The notes beneath the pieces were generated by a model. The model made no database searches, was not told the DNA's origin, and saw only the letters and a program-made list of their open reading frames with translations. The position numbers and the translations under genes were made by a program. Shown here one piece after another: positions 1-7,005 of a stretch of 64,000 nucleotides of DNA; within the stretch, counting starts at the first letter, position 1; the number at the start of each line of letters is the position of its first letter. The stretch spans positions 98,518-162,517 of the forward strand of contig JAHREW010000005.1 of the NCBI GenBank assembly GCA_020883125.1, given 5' to 3'. The DNA is from Microcoleus sp. CAWBG506 (GTDB lineage: Bacteria > Cyanobacteriota > Cyanobacteriia > Cyanobacteriales > Microcoleaceae).

Positions 1-26
1 GTAGATAGTAATTAGACATCTCCCAT

Positions 27-247
27 AATTATTGTAGGGGCAATCCGACCCCTACTCCCCGTGGTTGCCCCGATAGATAGGGGGTAGGCACTCTTAGCAC
101 TACCCCTACAAATTTACAGCACTTTTCAGGTTTATGAGGTACATTCAATATCCTCGTAGGGACACGGCAGTGCCGTGTCCCTACAAGAACTTATGTACCT
201 CGCATACCTGAAAAGTGCTGTATATGAATGATTTAGGATTGCTATAG
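27..247. repeat. Dispersed repeat copy A (interrupted by the 117-220 MITE)
   Basis: Shares the sequence around ATTGTAGGGGC, a CCCCGTGGTTGCCCCGATAG block and GCACTACCCCTACAAATTT with the intact copy at 4347-4488. The right end, GATTTAGGATTGCTATAG, matches the right terminus of that copy. The left terminal inverted repeat seen in the other copy is missing here, so this copy is truncated on the left. Confidence 0.6.
117..220. mobile_element. 104-bp MITE with TA target duplication, nested in another repeat
   Basis: The ends are near-perfect inverted repeats starting CAGCACTTTTCAGGT. TA flanks both ends (115-116 and 221-222). A related copy of the surrounding sequence at 4457-4470 has one TA at the same point and no insert, so the pre-insertion site can be read directly. 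The centre is the palindrome GTAGGGACACGGCA with its complement. No ORF is present. A TA duplication is typical of IS630/Tc1-mariner-mobilised MITEs; the mobilising transposase is not in the window. Confidence 0.75.
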
Positions 248-857
248 TAATTGTAGGGTGCACAGGCAGCGAGAAATCTTTGATTCGCTGCTTGCGACTG
301 CGGAGTGTCACGCACCCCGGTAAAAAGTTGCTTGCTGGTGCGGGGAAAAAGTAGCGAGTATTTTTTATAAAAAATTAATCTTTCCGAACTCAATCAATAG
401 GGCGATCGCAACTTGAATAAGTTATGCTTATAGTTTTTTTTAAAATATAAAATAAATCAAATAAATAAACTCTTGAACTTGCTTTTGGAAAACAGTAAGC
501 TTCTAGTCAATAAGCCAAAAATAAACTGATTAATGCAAACTTCACTCTCTGAGGCGTGCTCGTAGGAATACAATTTAGGACGGGCGCAAAACTAAGTTGT
601 AAAGTCTATGTTGTGTAGGGCAATTTATGAGTTACTCCTACCAATGTTTTACACTGCGTAAGTTCAGGAATTTTTTAGGATCTAGTTCCAGATTTCAGCA
701 TGACTGCACAGGTGACTCGCGCGAGATGTGTAGCAATATAGCAGATTCCACATTTATGAAGGACACCGCGCGATCGATCTATCCCCACGGTAGGGACACG
801 GCAATGCCGTGTCCTTCATAAATTCGGTTCAAACTTTAATTATTGAGGTTAAATCCA

Positions 858-2711
858 ATGGCAAATACTGATACAAAAATTGGTCAACTCGATGGCAATG
901 ACATTATTTTTCCAGCTCCCGGCGGCGGCGGCTTCACGCGGGCTGATGAATATGACTTAATTACATCTGCGATCGGGCAACCTGTCACGCTTTCTCTTAC
1001 GGCTACAGATCCAACCAAATTTAACACGTTCCTGGAAGTTATAAATGCCGAGACGAGTGGCTTAATTGCTGATTCAGACGATACCGAGCCATTTGTTAAC
1101 ATTAACTCACTGATTGCACCCGGTCGGCCTACCATCAAGGATGGTACTAACCCTGCGAACATTCCTAATTCTTTCCAAATTGGCGGCGGCATTAAGTACA
1201 AAGTCCGCGTCACCAGCTCTTCAAAACTCGAAGCGTCGTCTACTAATCCCTACAGTTTACAGGCCAGCATTCCTACGGGCGATATCAGTTTAGTTCCCAG
1301 AGGTAGCGACTTCAGTGGCAGCCCCTTAACCGGCGCTCCTGCCGTTACATTAACTGGTAAATTGGAAGGCAGCAAAGACTTTACTTTTGGCAACAAACTT
1401 GCTGATGAATTTCTAGTAACTACATCCTTGGATGGCCAACCTCTCACCATTAACCTCAGCAGCACGACACCTAACTTTGACCCTTATGTGGAATTCGTCA
1501 ACGCTGATACTGGCGCTGCTGTTGCTTTCAATGATAACGGCGGTGGCGGTAAGAACGCGCAGCTTAATGGAGTCCCGCGCCAAGCAAATAATAACTACAG
1601 AATCCGCGTCACCGGTGCTGACGGTTCAGGTCTCCCTGCTGATTACAAGCTACAGGTCACCGTTCCTTTAGGTACTGTCACGTTGACCCCCCGGAGTGGC
1701 GACACCCCCATTATCACACCAACACCTGTGGTCACGACTCCGACACCTGTGGTCACGACTCCGACTCCTGTGGTCACAACACCGACTCCTGTGGTCACAA
1801 CACCGACTCCTGTGGTCACAACTCCGACTCCTGTGGTCACACCTCCGACTCCTGTGGTCACACCTCCGACTCCTGTGGTCACGACTCCGACTCCTGTGGT
1901 CACAACTCCGACACCAACACCAACTCCAACACCGACACCATCGCCAACACCAACACCAACGGCTGGTGGTACGCCTGTAGCGATCGCGGCACCTGCAATC
2001 AATTCTTCCGGCCCTGGTACTCCTACTGGGCAACCAGCAAACACTGTTAGCGGTCAGTCTTACAACCTGTCAGACAATAATGACAATATTTTGGTGTCAT
2101 CACTGCCCCCGGCGGCTGCTGGCAAACCAATTTTGGGGCTATCTGGCAACGACAATATTACCGGGACAAGCGGCTTTGATATCATTAACGGAATGCAAGG
2201 AGCCGATACAATTGACGGAGGGGCTGGCAACGACTCTTTAACCGGCGGTAAAGGATCGGATCAGATTGAAGGCGGTGCTGGTAATGACAACTTGTCCGGC
2301 AATAATGACAACGATACTCTCACCGGAGGAGATGGCAATGACACTATCACCGGTGGTAAAGAAAATGATGTCCTGATTGGCGGCTTAGGCGATGACTTAC
2401 TGAGTGGCGATCGCGGTCAAGACATTCTCACAGGTGGCGGCGGAAACGATACATTTATCTTAACCGGAGGGGCGGCGACTGCTGCCACCTTAGCAGAGGC
2501 AGATGTGATTACAGACTTTACTATTGGGGACAAAATTGGTCTAACTGGCGGGAGTGTATTTGCTAGCCTCACCTTGGAAGCTGTAAGTTTGAATCTGAAT
2601 GGAGGAGCTCCTGTTACTGCTACGGCTATTAAACTCGGCGGCTATTTGGGTATCGTTGTAGGGGTTGCCCCAAGCGAGCTTACGGCAAGTGTTTTTGTGC
2701 CAGCAGCATAG
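858..2711 (+). CDS. RTX calcium-binding secreted protein with Thr-Pro-Val linker
   Basis: A 617-aa protein from ATG 858 (a TTG 15 bases upstream is less likely). There is no N-terminal signal peptide. Two related beta-sandwich segments of about 130 residues each look like pre-peptidase C-terminal-type domains. A proline/threonine linker follows, built from the heptad TPVVTTP repeated about nine to ten times and encoded by 21-bp DNA repeats at 1721-1912. The C-terminal third has RTX nonapeptides (GGxGNDxL type, for example [11 protein letters not shown] and [11 protein letters not shown]) and a typical RTX tail. RTX proteins bind calcium outside the cell and leave by type I secretion, which is the inferred route here; no type I secretion genes are adjacent. 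The function outside the cell (surface layer, adhesion or enzyme) cannot be told, as no catalytic domain is seen. Confidence 0.85.
   Translation: MANTDTKIGQLDGNDIIFPAPGGGGFTRADEYDLITSAIGQPVTLSLTATDPTKFNTFLEVINAETSGLIADSDDTEPFVNINSLIAPGRPTIKDGTNPANIPNSFQIGGGIKYKVRVTSSSKLEASSTNPYSLQASIPTGDISLVPRGSDFSGSPLTGAPAVTLTGKLEGSKDFTFGNKLADEFLVTTSLDGQPLTINLSSTTPNFDPYVEFVNADTGAAVAFNDNGGGGKNAQLNGVPRQANNNYRIRVTGADGSGLPADYKLQVTVPLGTVTLTPRSGDTPIITPTPVVTTPTPVVTTPTPVVTTPTPVVTTPTPVVTTPTPVVTPPTPVVTPPTPVVTTPTPVVTTPTPTPTPTPTPSPTPTPTAGGTPVAIAAPAINSSGPGTPTGQPANTVSGQSYNLSDNNDNILVSSLPPAAAGKPILGLSGNDNITGTSGFDIINGMQGADTIDGGAGNDSLTGGKGSDQIEGGAGNDNLSGNNDNDTLTGGDGNDTITGGKENDVLIGGLGDDLLSGDRGQDILTGGGGNDTFILTGGAATAATLAEADVITDFTIGDKIGLTGGSVFASLTLEAVSLNLNGGAPVTATAIKLGGYLGIVVGVAPSELTASVFVPAA
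1721..1912 (+). repeat. 21-bp coding tandem repeat in the RTX gene linker
   Basis: About nine copies of a 21-bp unit of the form ACTCCTGTGGTCACAACTCCG, encoding TPVVTTP, with small variations (CCT for ACT). A shorter CCAACACCAAC-type Thr-Pro repeat follows to about 1960. Copy number is likely to vary between strains by slippage. Open frames on both strands through this block are artefacts of the repeat. Confidence 0.9.
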
Positions 2712-2784
2712 TTTCTGTAGCGTGGGCGTTGTGAGTCCTACTTGAGTGGAATTAAGTGCGATCGCTACGCCTCTAATCGCTAAT

Positions 2785-4077
2785 TCATTGGACGTTTGTG
2801 GAAAACGCATACATATACCCATCGTTGCGGTGGATTGATTCGCAGTATTTATGACGCACTGGACTTACCTTGCCTAGTGGCGTTCTCATCTCGAAAACTC
2901 CACTTTCTCTGACAGTCAACCTGCCGACGTGAGTACCTGCAAACTTCCCGGAAGGGAGAACTGCCCTCACCATATCGCCAGTCTGAAACCCAAAAAACGT
3001 CTTGCACCGCGTTCTGTGCCTCACCGGAAATCCATATTTATTAGTCGTAGACATCTGACGATTGCCCCATCCTTTAGCTGAAATTAGCAACGGCTTCTTA
3101 GCGTGAACTTGCAGCATTTCTACATTTCCTACGCAGGCGGCATCCAGCCAATGAGTTTTAGGTAGTTGCAGTCGAGTACGATTGAACTTTGTTCTACCTC
3201 CTGTTGAAACTTCTATTGGTGATCCTGTTTGTTTAAGTCGTTGAAATAATGCCCAACGGGTAGAATTTACCGCAGTTGCATCTTTCAAAGGTTGTTTTGC
3301 CTGCTTCAAAATACGGGACAATATCTCAGGCTTTTTGGATAAGAACTCCCGGATATCTTGATTGCCTTTCTTTTGGTTGCATCCATGACAGGCTATGGCG
3401 AGATTGGAAACTCTATCGCTTCCACCTTTTGATTTTGGGTGAATGTGTTCTACCTCAAAAGGTACGTTTTCCACCCCGCAGTAAGCGCACTTCCTCCCCC
3501 ATTTCTCTAATAAGTATTCCCTGACTTCATAGCCCGCAAGTTCACCTTGCTGATACTCCTTGCCAGAAATTTCGGGATTCTGCATTGCCTGCGTGTCAAA
3601 TTTAACCAATTCCTGCGATATGCCTGTAATTGGCACATATCGACGGACGCGGTTAACCCAAGTCATGATATTCTTCACCCTGGATTCTCTACTCGGTGGC
3701 AACCATCCAGGCGTTCTCTTGCGGTTCAGAAAGCGTGGTTTGCGGTAACGAGTTTTGCGGTTACGACGATTGCGACGAATGGCACGACGCGATTCTAAGT
3801 CGTTTTTAATTTGCTGCCCGCGATGGGTTAATTCCGCACCCCAGATCACTTGATCGCCCTGCACAATTGCTAGCCCAGTAGTCTTGGAACCTGGATCAAT
3901 TTTTAATTGAGCAGGTTGCACTTGCGGGTCTGAAACTGCATATTTCAGGATGATCGTGAACGGGTAACGGCGATATACAGCCGCTTGTTGTAGGTTCAAT
4001 AATCGTCTTGCCTGTCCTGGCGGTACTGGATCAAGCGGTTGTTTGTTGGTATCTAGAACGAACACAAAGTTAGACAT
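2785..4077 (-). CDS. iscB: IscB RNA-guided HNH/RuvC nuclease
   Basis: A 430-aa protein of the IscB family, the relatives and likely ancestors of Cas9. Domain order: N-terminal PLMP-like segment (residues 14-27, PLDPVPPGQARRLL), RuvC-I with D61 in KIDPGSKTTGLAIV, arginine-rich bridge helix (97-116), RuvC-II with E156, HNH at 197-240 (CAYC, then EVEHIHP with H211, then CHGC), RuvC-III with H309 and D312 in HWLDAACVG, and a C-terminal target-interaction domain. All expected RuvC and HNH residues are present and the length is usual, so the nuclease looks intact. A GAGG-type ribosome site lies about 8 nt before ATG 4077. The omega-RNA is immediately upstream on the same strand, the usual arrangement. 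Family knowledge: IscB uses omega-RNA to cut double-stranded DNA and favours retention of the element. Confidence 0.95.
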   Translation of the reverse strand: MSNFVFVLDTNKQPLDPVPPGQARRLLNLQQAAVYRRYPFTIILKYAVSDPQVQPAQLKIDPGSKTTGLAIVQGDQVIWGAELTHRGQQIKNDLESRRAIRRNRRNRKTRYRKPRFLNRKRTPGWLPPSRESRVKNIMTWVNRVRRYVPITGISQELVKFDTQAMQNPEISGKEYQQGELAGYEVREYLLEKWGRKCAYCGVENVPFEVEHIHPKSKGGSDRVSNLAIACHGCNQKKGNQDIREFLSKKPEILSRILKQAKQPLKDATAVNSTRWALFQRLKQTGSPIEVSTGGRTKFNRTRLQLPKTHWLDAACVGNVEMLQVHAKKPLLISAKGWGNRQMSTTNKYGFPVRHRTRCKTFFGFQTGDMVRAVLPSGKFAGTHVGRLTVRESGVFEMRTPLGKVSPVRHKYCESIHRNDGYMYAFSTNVQ

Positions 4078-4081
4078 AAAA

Positions 4082-4315
4082 GTCCTCTGATTACTCAGGT
4101 TATGTTTTCCTCGTCAATGTTAGCGGGGCTTGTCGTGCCGGAGACACTTCCTTAGCTAAATAAAGATGTTTAATCTCCGGCGACAGAGCTACAGGCTCGA
4201 AAGCACCCGTAGGTGTCGTGACCCTGCTAACGTAGCCTAGTTAAAGGCTTAGACTGGCTACCTTATCCACTGTTGTCCAGTGATTAGCGGATAGCCTTTG
4301 AGTTTGACTTGGGGG
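4082..4315 (-). ncRNA. IscB omega-RNA (HEARO-type RNA)
   Basis: About 230 nt directly upstream of iscB on the same strand with strong complementarity (plus-strand coordinates): 4119-4128 pairs with 4222-4231 (GTTAGC with GCTAAC), 4137-4144 pairs with 4174-4181 (GCCGGAGA with TCTCCGGC, perfect), a tight hairpin lies at 4204-4215 (CACC/GGTG), another at 4234-4249 (AGCCT/AGGCT), and the outermost stem is at 4256-4296 (GGCTA/TAGCC) with an internal CACTG/CAGTG hairpin. This fits the HEARO layout: guide at the 5' end, structured scaffold, then the ORF. The guide should be roughly the 16 nt on the 4300-4320 side of the outer stem. Exact ends are not measurable here. Confidence 0.8.
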
Positions 4316-4346
4316 CGATCGCCTTCTGTAAAACCTACAGATCAGG

Positions 4347-4488
4347 CTATAGTAATCCTAAATCATTTGCGTAATTTATTGTAGGGGCTCTTGGCCCCGT
4401 GGTTGCCCCGATAGATATGGAGTAGGCACGGGGAGTAGGGGTAGCACTACCCCTACAAATTTATATGAATCATTTAGGATTGCTATAG
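4347..4488. repeat. MITE-like repeat copy B (intact, empty-site copy)
   Basis: 142 bp bounded by imperfect inverted repeats: CTATAGTAATCCTAAATCATT on the left and the complement of CTATAGCAATCCTAAATGATT on the right (two mismatches). The inside holds a palindromic GTAGGGG/CCCCTAC pair. It shares its right half with the repeat at 27-247 and contains the uninterrupted TA (4462-4463) where that copy carries a second MITE. It lies between the IscB element and the split hydrolase gene. Confidence 0.65.
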
Positions 4489-4574
4489 TTCCAGATTTCA
4501 GCTTATTGTAGGCATTGTCTTTTTGAGATATTTGCCGCGATTTAAACCCGATTTCTACCCATGAGAAAACTAAC

Positions 4575-4748
4575 ATGAGAAAACTAAGTTTATGGGGGCA
4601 ACAACTGAGCCTAATTTTGGGGGGAATTATGGCGGGTGTTTTCCTGGGAGAATTAGCTCTTCATCTGGGGGGAATTAAAGGTCTGAAAAAGCCCAGCGAT
4701 CCTGTCTCTTTTGATACTTACAGATTAGAGGATCCCGCTGGAGCTTGA
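4575..4748 (+). pseudogene. N-terminal membrane-anchor fragment of the SGNH hydrolase
   Basis: 57 codons from ATG 4575 ending in TGA at 4746-4748. It encodes a short basic start and one hydrophobic segment (about residues 10-34, LSLILGGIMAGVFLGELALH), a signal anchor. The frame continues without shift into the hydrolase ORF starting two codons later, so the two parts are one gene interrupted by a single nonsense codon. Either the gene is decaying, or the stop is a sequencing error, or the downstream part is made by reinitiation at TTG 4752. Confidence 0.7.
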
Positions 4749-4751
4749 TCG

Positions 4752-5783
4752 TTGAATCCGGGCGCGTCTTTCGAGTGGCTGGGTGAAGGGGAGCGCTCCT
4801 TTATCCAAGCGAATAAAGATGGTTTACGCGATCGTGAACATACGAAGGAGAAACCACCAAAAACTTTTCGGATCGCGGTGGTGGGAGATTCCTATGCCGA
4901 AGCTTTACAAGTGCCGATGGAAAAGACTTTTTGGTGGAAAATGAGAAAGCAACTCAATAAAAAATGTACTGCTTTAGGCGATCGCAAAGTTGAGGTAATT
5001 AATTTTGGGGTTCAGGGTTATGGAACGGCTCAAGAACTAATGACTCTGCGCCAGAAAGTCTGGAAATATTCTCCCGATTTAGTGATTTTAGCTTTTTTTC
5101 CAGGCAACGATATTATTAATAATTCCAAAAAGCTTGATTTGTATAAACGTCGGCCCTTTTTCGTCTATAAAAATGGTGAATTAGTCCCAGATATGTCGTG
5201 GCTGAAAATGTCACCGAAAGAACATGACTATTTAAAATTTTCCTCGGTTGATTATCTTCCCACTTGGTTGGTCAATAATTCACGCATTTTGCGGTTAGTC
5301 AGAAAAGTTGATTTAGATAATAAAAAACGTCTGCTTGATGCCACCGAAAGAGAACTATCCCCTAAGAACTTTCAAGAACCTATTGAGCCAGTATGGAAAG
5401 AGGCTTGGCAGGTGACAGAAGGATTAATTACACTAATCAATCAGGAAGTTAAGGTAAAAAAGGCAGATTTTATGGTTTTGATTGTCAGTACGGGAATTCA
5501 AGTCCATCCCGATCCTATAGCTCGTCAAGACCATATGAAACAATCTGGCATTAAGGACTTGTATTATCCTAATCAGAGAATCAAATCCCTTGGCGATCGC
5601 CTCAATATTACGACGTTGGATACAGTACCGCGATTGCGAGAGTATGCAGAAAAAAATCAAACTTGTGTACAGGGCTTGGACAATGCTCTGCCCTGTGAAG
5701 GTCATTGGAATAGTCAAGGCCATGAGCAAGTTGGTCAACTTATTGCAGAACACTTATGCGATAAGTTCAAAGCAGAGCCTTAA
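4752..5783 (+). CDS. SGNH/GDSL-type hydrolase (separated from its membrane anchor by a TGA)
   Basis: A 343-aa ORF in the same frame as the fragment at 4575-4748. Block I is IAVVGDSYAEALQVP (GDS serine), block III is near DLVILAFFPGNDI (the N of GND), and the C-terminal block V is GHWNSQGH with the catalytic His region. These mark an SGNH-fold hydrolase of the kind fused to N-terminal anchors in cyanobacteria, often linked to surface polysaccharide or acyl ester chemistry; the substrate is unknown. The TTG start right after the stop codon is only a formal start. Without the anchor the domain would stay in the cytoplasm, so the gene may be non-functional. Confidence 0.65.
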   Translation: MNPGASFEWLGEGERSFIQANKDGLRDREHTKEKPPKTFRIAVVGDSYAEALQVPMEKTFWWKMRKQLNKKCTALGDRKVEVINFGVQGYGTAQELMTLRQKVWKYSPDLVILAFFPGNDIINNSKKLDLYKRRPFFVYKNGELVPDMSWLKMSPKEHDYLKFSSVDYLPTWLVNNSRILRLVRKVDLDNKKRLLDATERELSPKNFQEPIEPVWKEAWQVTEGLITLINQEVKVKKADFMVLIVSTGIQVHPDPIARQDHMKQSGIKDLYYPNQRIKSLGDRLNITTLDTVPRLREYAEKNQTCVQGLDNALPCEGHWNSQGHEQVGQLIAEHLCDKFKAEP

Positions 5784-5803
5784 GTTTGAATCTGATCCTA
5801 TAT

Positions 5804-6523
5804 CTAGATTCTGACTAAAATACTCAAGCCGTGAGAATCAGTTCCACAAGTTCCAAACAAGCTGTGAGTTTCTGCTAAATCTTTGACTAAAGCAGTTTGT
5901 TTGGGACTTGATTTCCAAGGATTTGGATTGCCATAGGCATAGTAAATTTCTACACCATCAATCCCAAAACGAGCAGCTTCTGGGATTAATTTATCTGCGG
6001 TAGAACGATACCGACAAGGATGGGCGAGAACGGCTAAACCTCCTGCTTCATGAATGGCTTCAATTACCCTGATGGCTGCATACAAATAAGTTCCTTCTGT
6101 ACCTTTACCTCCTAAGTAGGGTTTGAGACTCGAATGTTGCGGATCGAAGCCATAACCGAGAATATGTACATCGTTATTGAGTAATTCAGCATTAATTTCC
6201 ACCCCTGTCCACAGAGTGGGCATCGTGCTATTTTTGTCGGGATGGTCTAATTTCCAATTATCTAACCAAATTTGAGCTTTTTCGTAGCCTTTGGTGCTAT
6301 GGTGGTCTGTAATAGCTAAGCCTTTGACCCCAAGGGCGATCGCTTTTTGGAGCAATTCCTCTGGCTGCAAGCGTCCATCCGAGTACACTGTGTGCATATG
6401 GAAGTTATAGGAACCCGGACAGCTATTGGCATCAATTGTCTGGAAGACTTGTTTGAGTGCACAGATATTTTGGGCTGCGGGTTTGAGACTAGAACCGGGG
6501 AAGGGAGCGAGATTGATATTCAT
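5804..6523 (-). CDS. PHP-domain metal-dependent phosphoesterase
   Basis: 239 aa. PHP metal-binding motifs are visible: HMHTVYSDG (HxH, residues about 43-51), TDHHS, and LAHPCRY. The overall size and motif order match stand-alone PHP phosphoesterases (COG0613 type), which use a metal cluster to hydrolyse phosphoesters such as nucleotide or histidinol phosphate analogues; the substrate here is unknown. ATG 6523 is the natural start. It is convergent with the hydrolase at 4752-5783, the stop codons being only about 20 bases apart. Confidence 0.8.
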   Translation of the reverse strand: MNINLAPFPGSSLKPAAQNICALKQVFQTIDANSCPGSYNFHMHTVYSDGRLQPEELLQKAIALGVKGLAITDHHSTKGYEKAQIWLDNWKLDHPDKNSTMPTLWTGVEINAELLNNDVHILGYGFDPQHSSLKPYLGGKGTEGTYLYAAIRVIEAIHEAGGLAVLAHPCRYRSTADKLIPEAARFGIDGVEIYYAYGNPNPWKSSPKQTALVKDLAETHSLFGTCGTDSHGLSILVRI

Positions 6524-6577
6524 AAGTGTTCCTATAAAAAAAACTAGCCTTGTTCAATATATCTAATAAATTGATAT

Positions 6578-6695
6578 GTTGCACCGGTGGCGATATTTCC
6601 ACCGGGCGGGGGCGGGTTTATAAGATTATCGATCTCAGGCAATTATGGTTTGTAAAACCCGCCCCTACAGGTTTGTTGAGAATGGTGCAAGATAT
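6578..6695. repeat. Palindromic repeat with TTGCACC/GGTGCAA ends
   Basis: Begins TTGCACCGGTGG and ends GAATGGTGCAA, with an internal inverted pair GGGCGGGTTT...AAACCCGCCCC. The same AACCCGCCCC core occurs at 9144-9271, 24481-24608 and 58858-58920, so it belongs to a dispersed family of non-coding palindromic elements. It lies between the PHP gene and the tail of the kinase gene. Confidence 0.5.
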
Positions 6696-6699
6696 TAAT

Positions 6700-7005
6700 T
6701 CACTGGCATTTTAAACCTGCGGCGGCGGCTGTGGGAAATTCGATGGGCACAAATGTAACGCCAAATTGTTCTCTAGCACACGGAACAATGTGCGCCACTC
6801 GTTGAGGAGAGTTTTTTCGATTACCGGTGTTTGGGTCAAATTCAATTATACCTGTGGCTCCACTGGCTTGAAAATTTGGTGATGCTAAGGTTTTTTGCAT
6901 TCCCTCCCGACTTGGTTGTTGCTGTATTTCTAGGGCTTGAATCAGGGTACGGGCGGCGTCGTAGGTTAAGGCCGATCGAGTATTTACCGGGCCTCCCCAC
7001 AATTT
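6700..7005 (-). pseudogene. Severed C-terminal end of the kinase/ligand-binding protein
   Basis: About 100 codons in the same frame as the kinase gene, directly after its TAA (plus-strand 7006-7008). The peptide (GPVNTRSALTYDAARTLIQA then GIIEFDPNTGNRKN) is the final part of a periplasmic branched-chain amino acid-type binding domain (Peripla_BP_6), which the upstream ORF lacks. A single nonsense mutation or sequencing error explains the split. There is no proper start codon or ribosome site of its own. Confidence 0.7.

Larger units (their letters stand above)
1..857. other. Repeat-rich intergenic region upstream of the RTX gene
   Basis: No convincing gene is seen here. The first 250 bases hold a nested pair of miniature inverted-repeat elements (listed separately). 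Palindromes of the type GGGACACGGCAnTGCCGTGTC lie at about 156-184 and 790-814. The stretch 400-790 is AT-rich with no recognisable coding signal; short open frames there (for example 627-821) have no family resemblance. The promoter of the RTX gene presumably lies in the last 100-200 bases, but I cannot point to clear -35 and -10 boxes. Confidence 0.6.
2740..4320 (-). mobile_element. IscB (IS200/IS605-superfamily) element without tnpA
   Basis: Consists of iscB plus its omega-RNA region and lies between the RTX gene and a degraded hydrolase. No Y1 transposase (tnpA) is present, so the element would need one in trans. IscB elements generally lack target-site duplications, so the ends are inferred: the omega-RNA-side end should lie near 4300, at the edge of the outermost RNA stem, and the other end between 2715 and 2784. 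Boundaries are approximate. Confidence 0.6.

Noticed and set aside
627-821. 64-codon ORF upstream of the RTX gene
   Set aside because: It ends inside the GACACGGCA palindrome and has no family features.
1643-2044. Minus-strand open frames over the Thr-Pro repeat
   Set aside because: Reverse complement of the 21-bp repeats; no ribosome site and overlap with the RTX gene.
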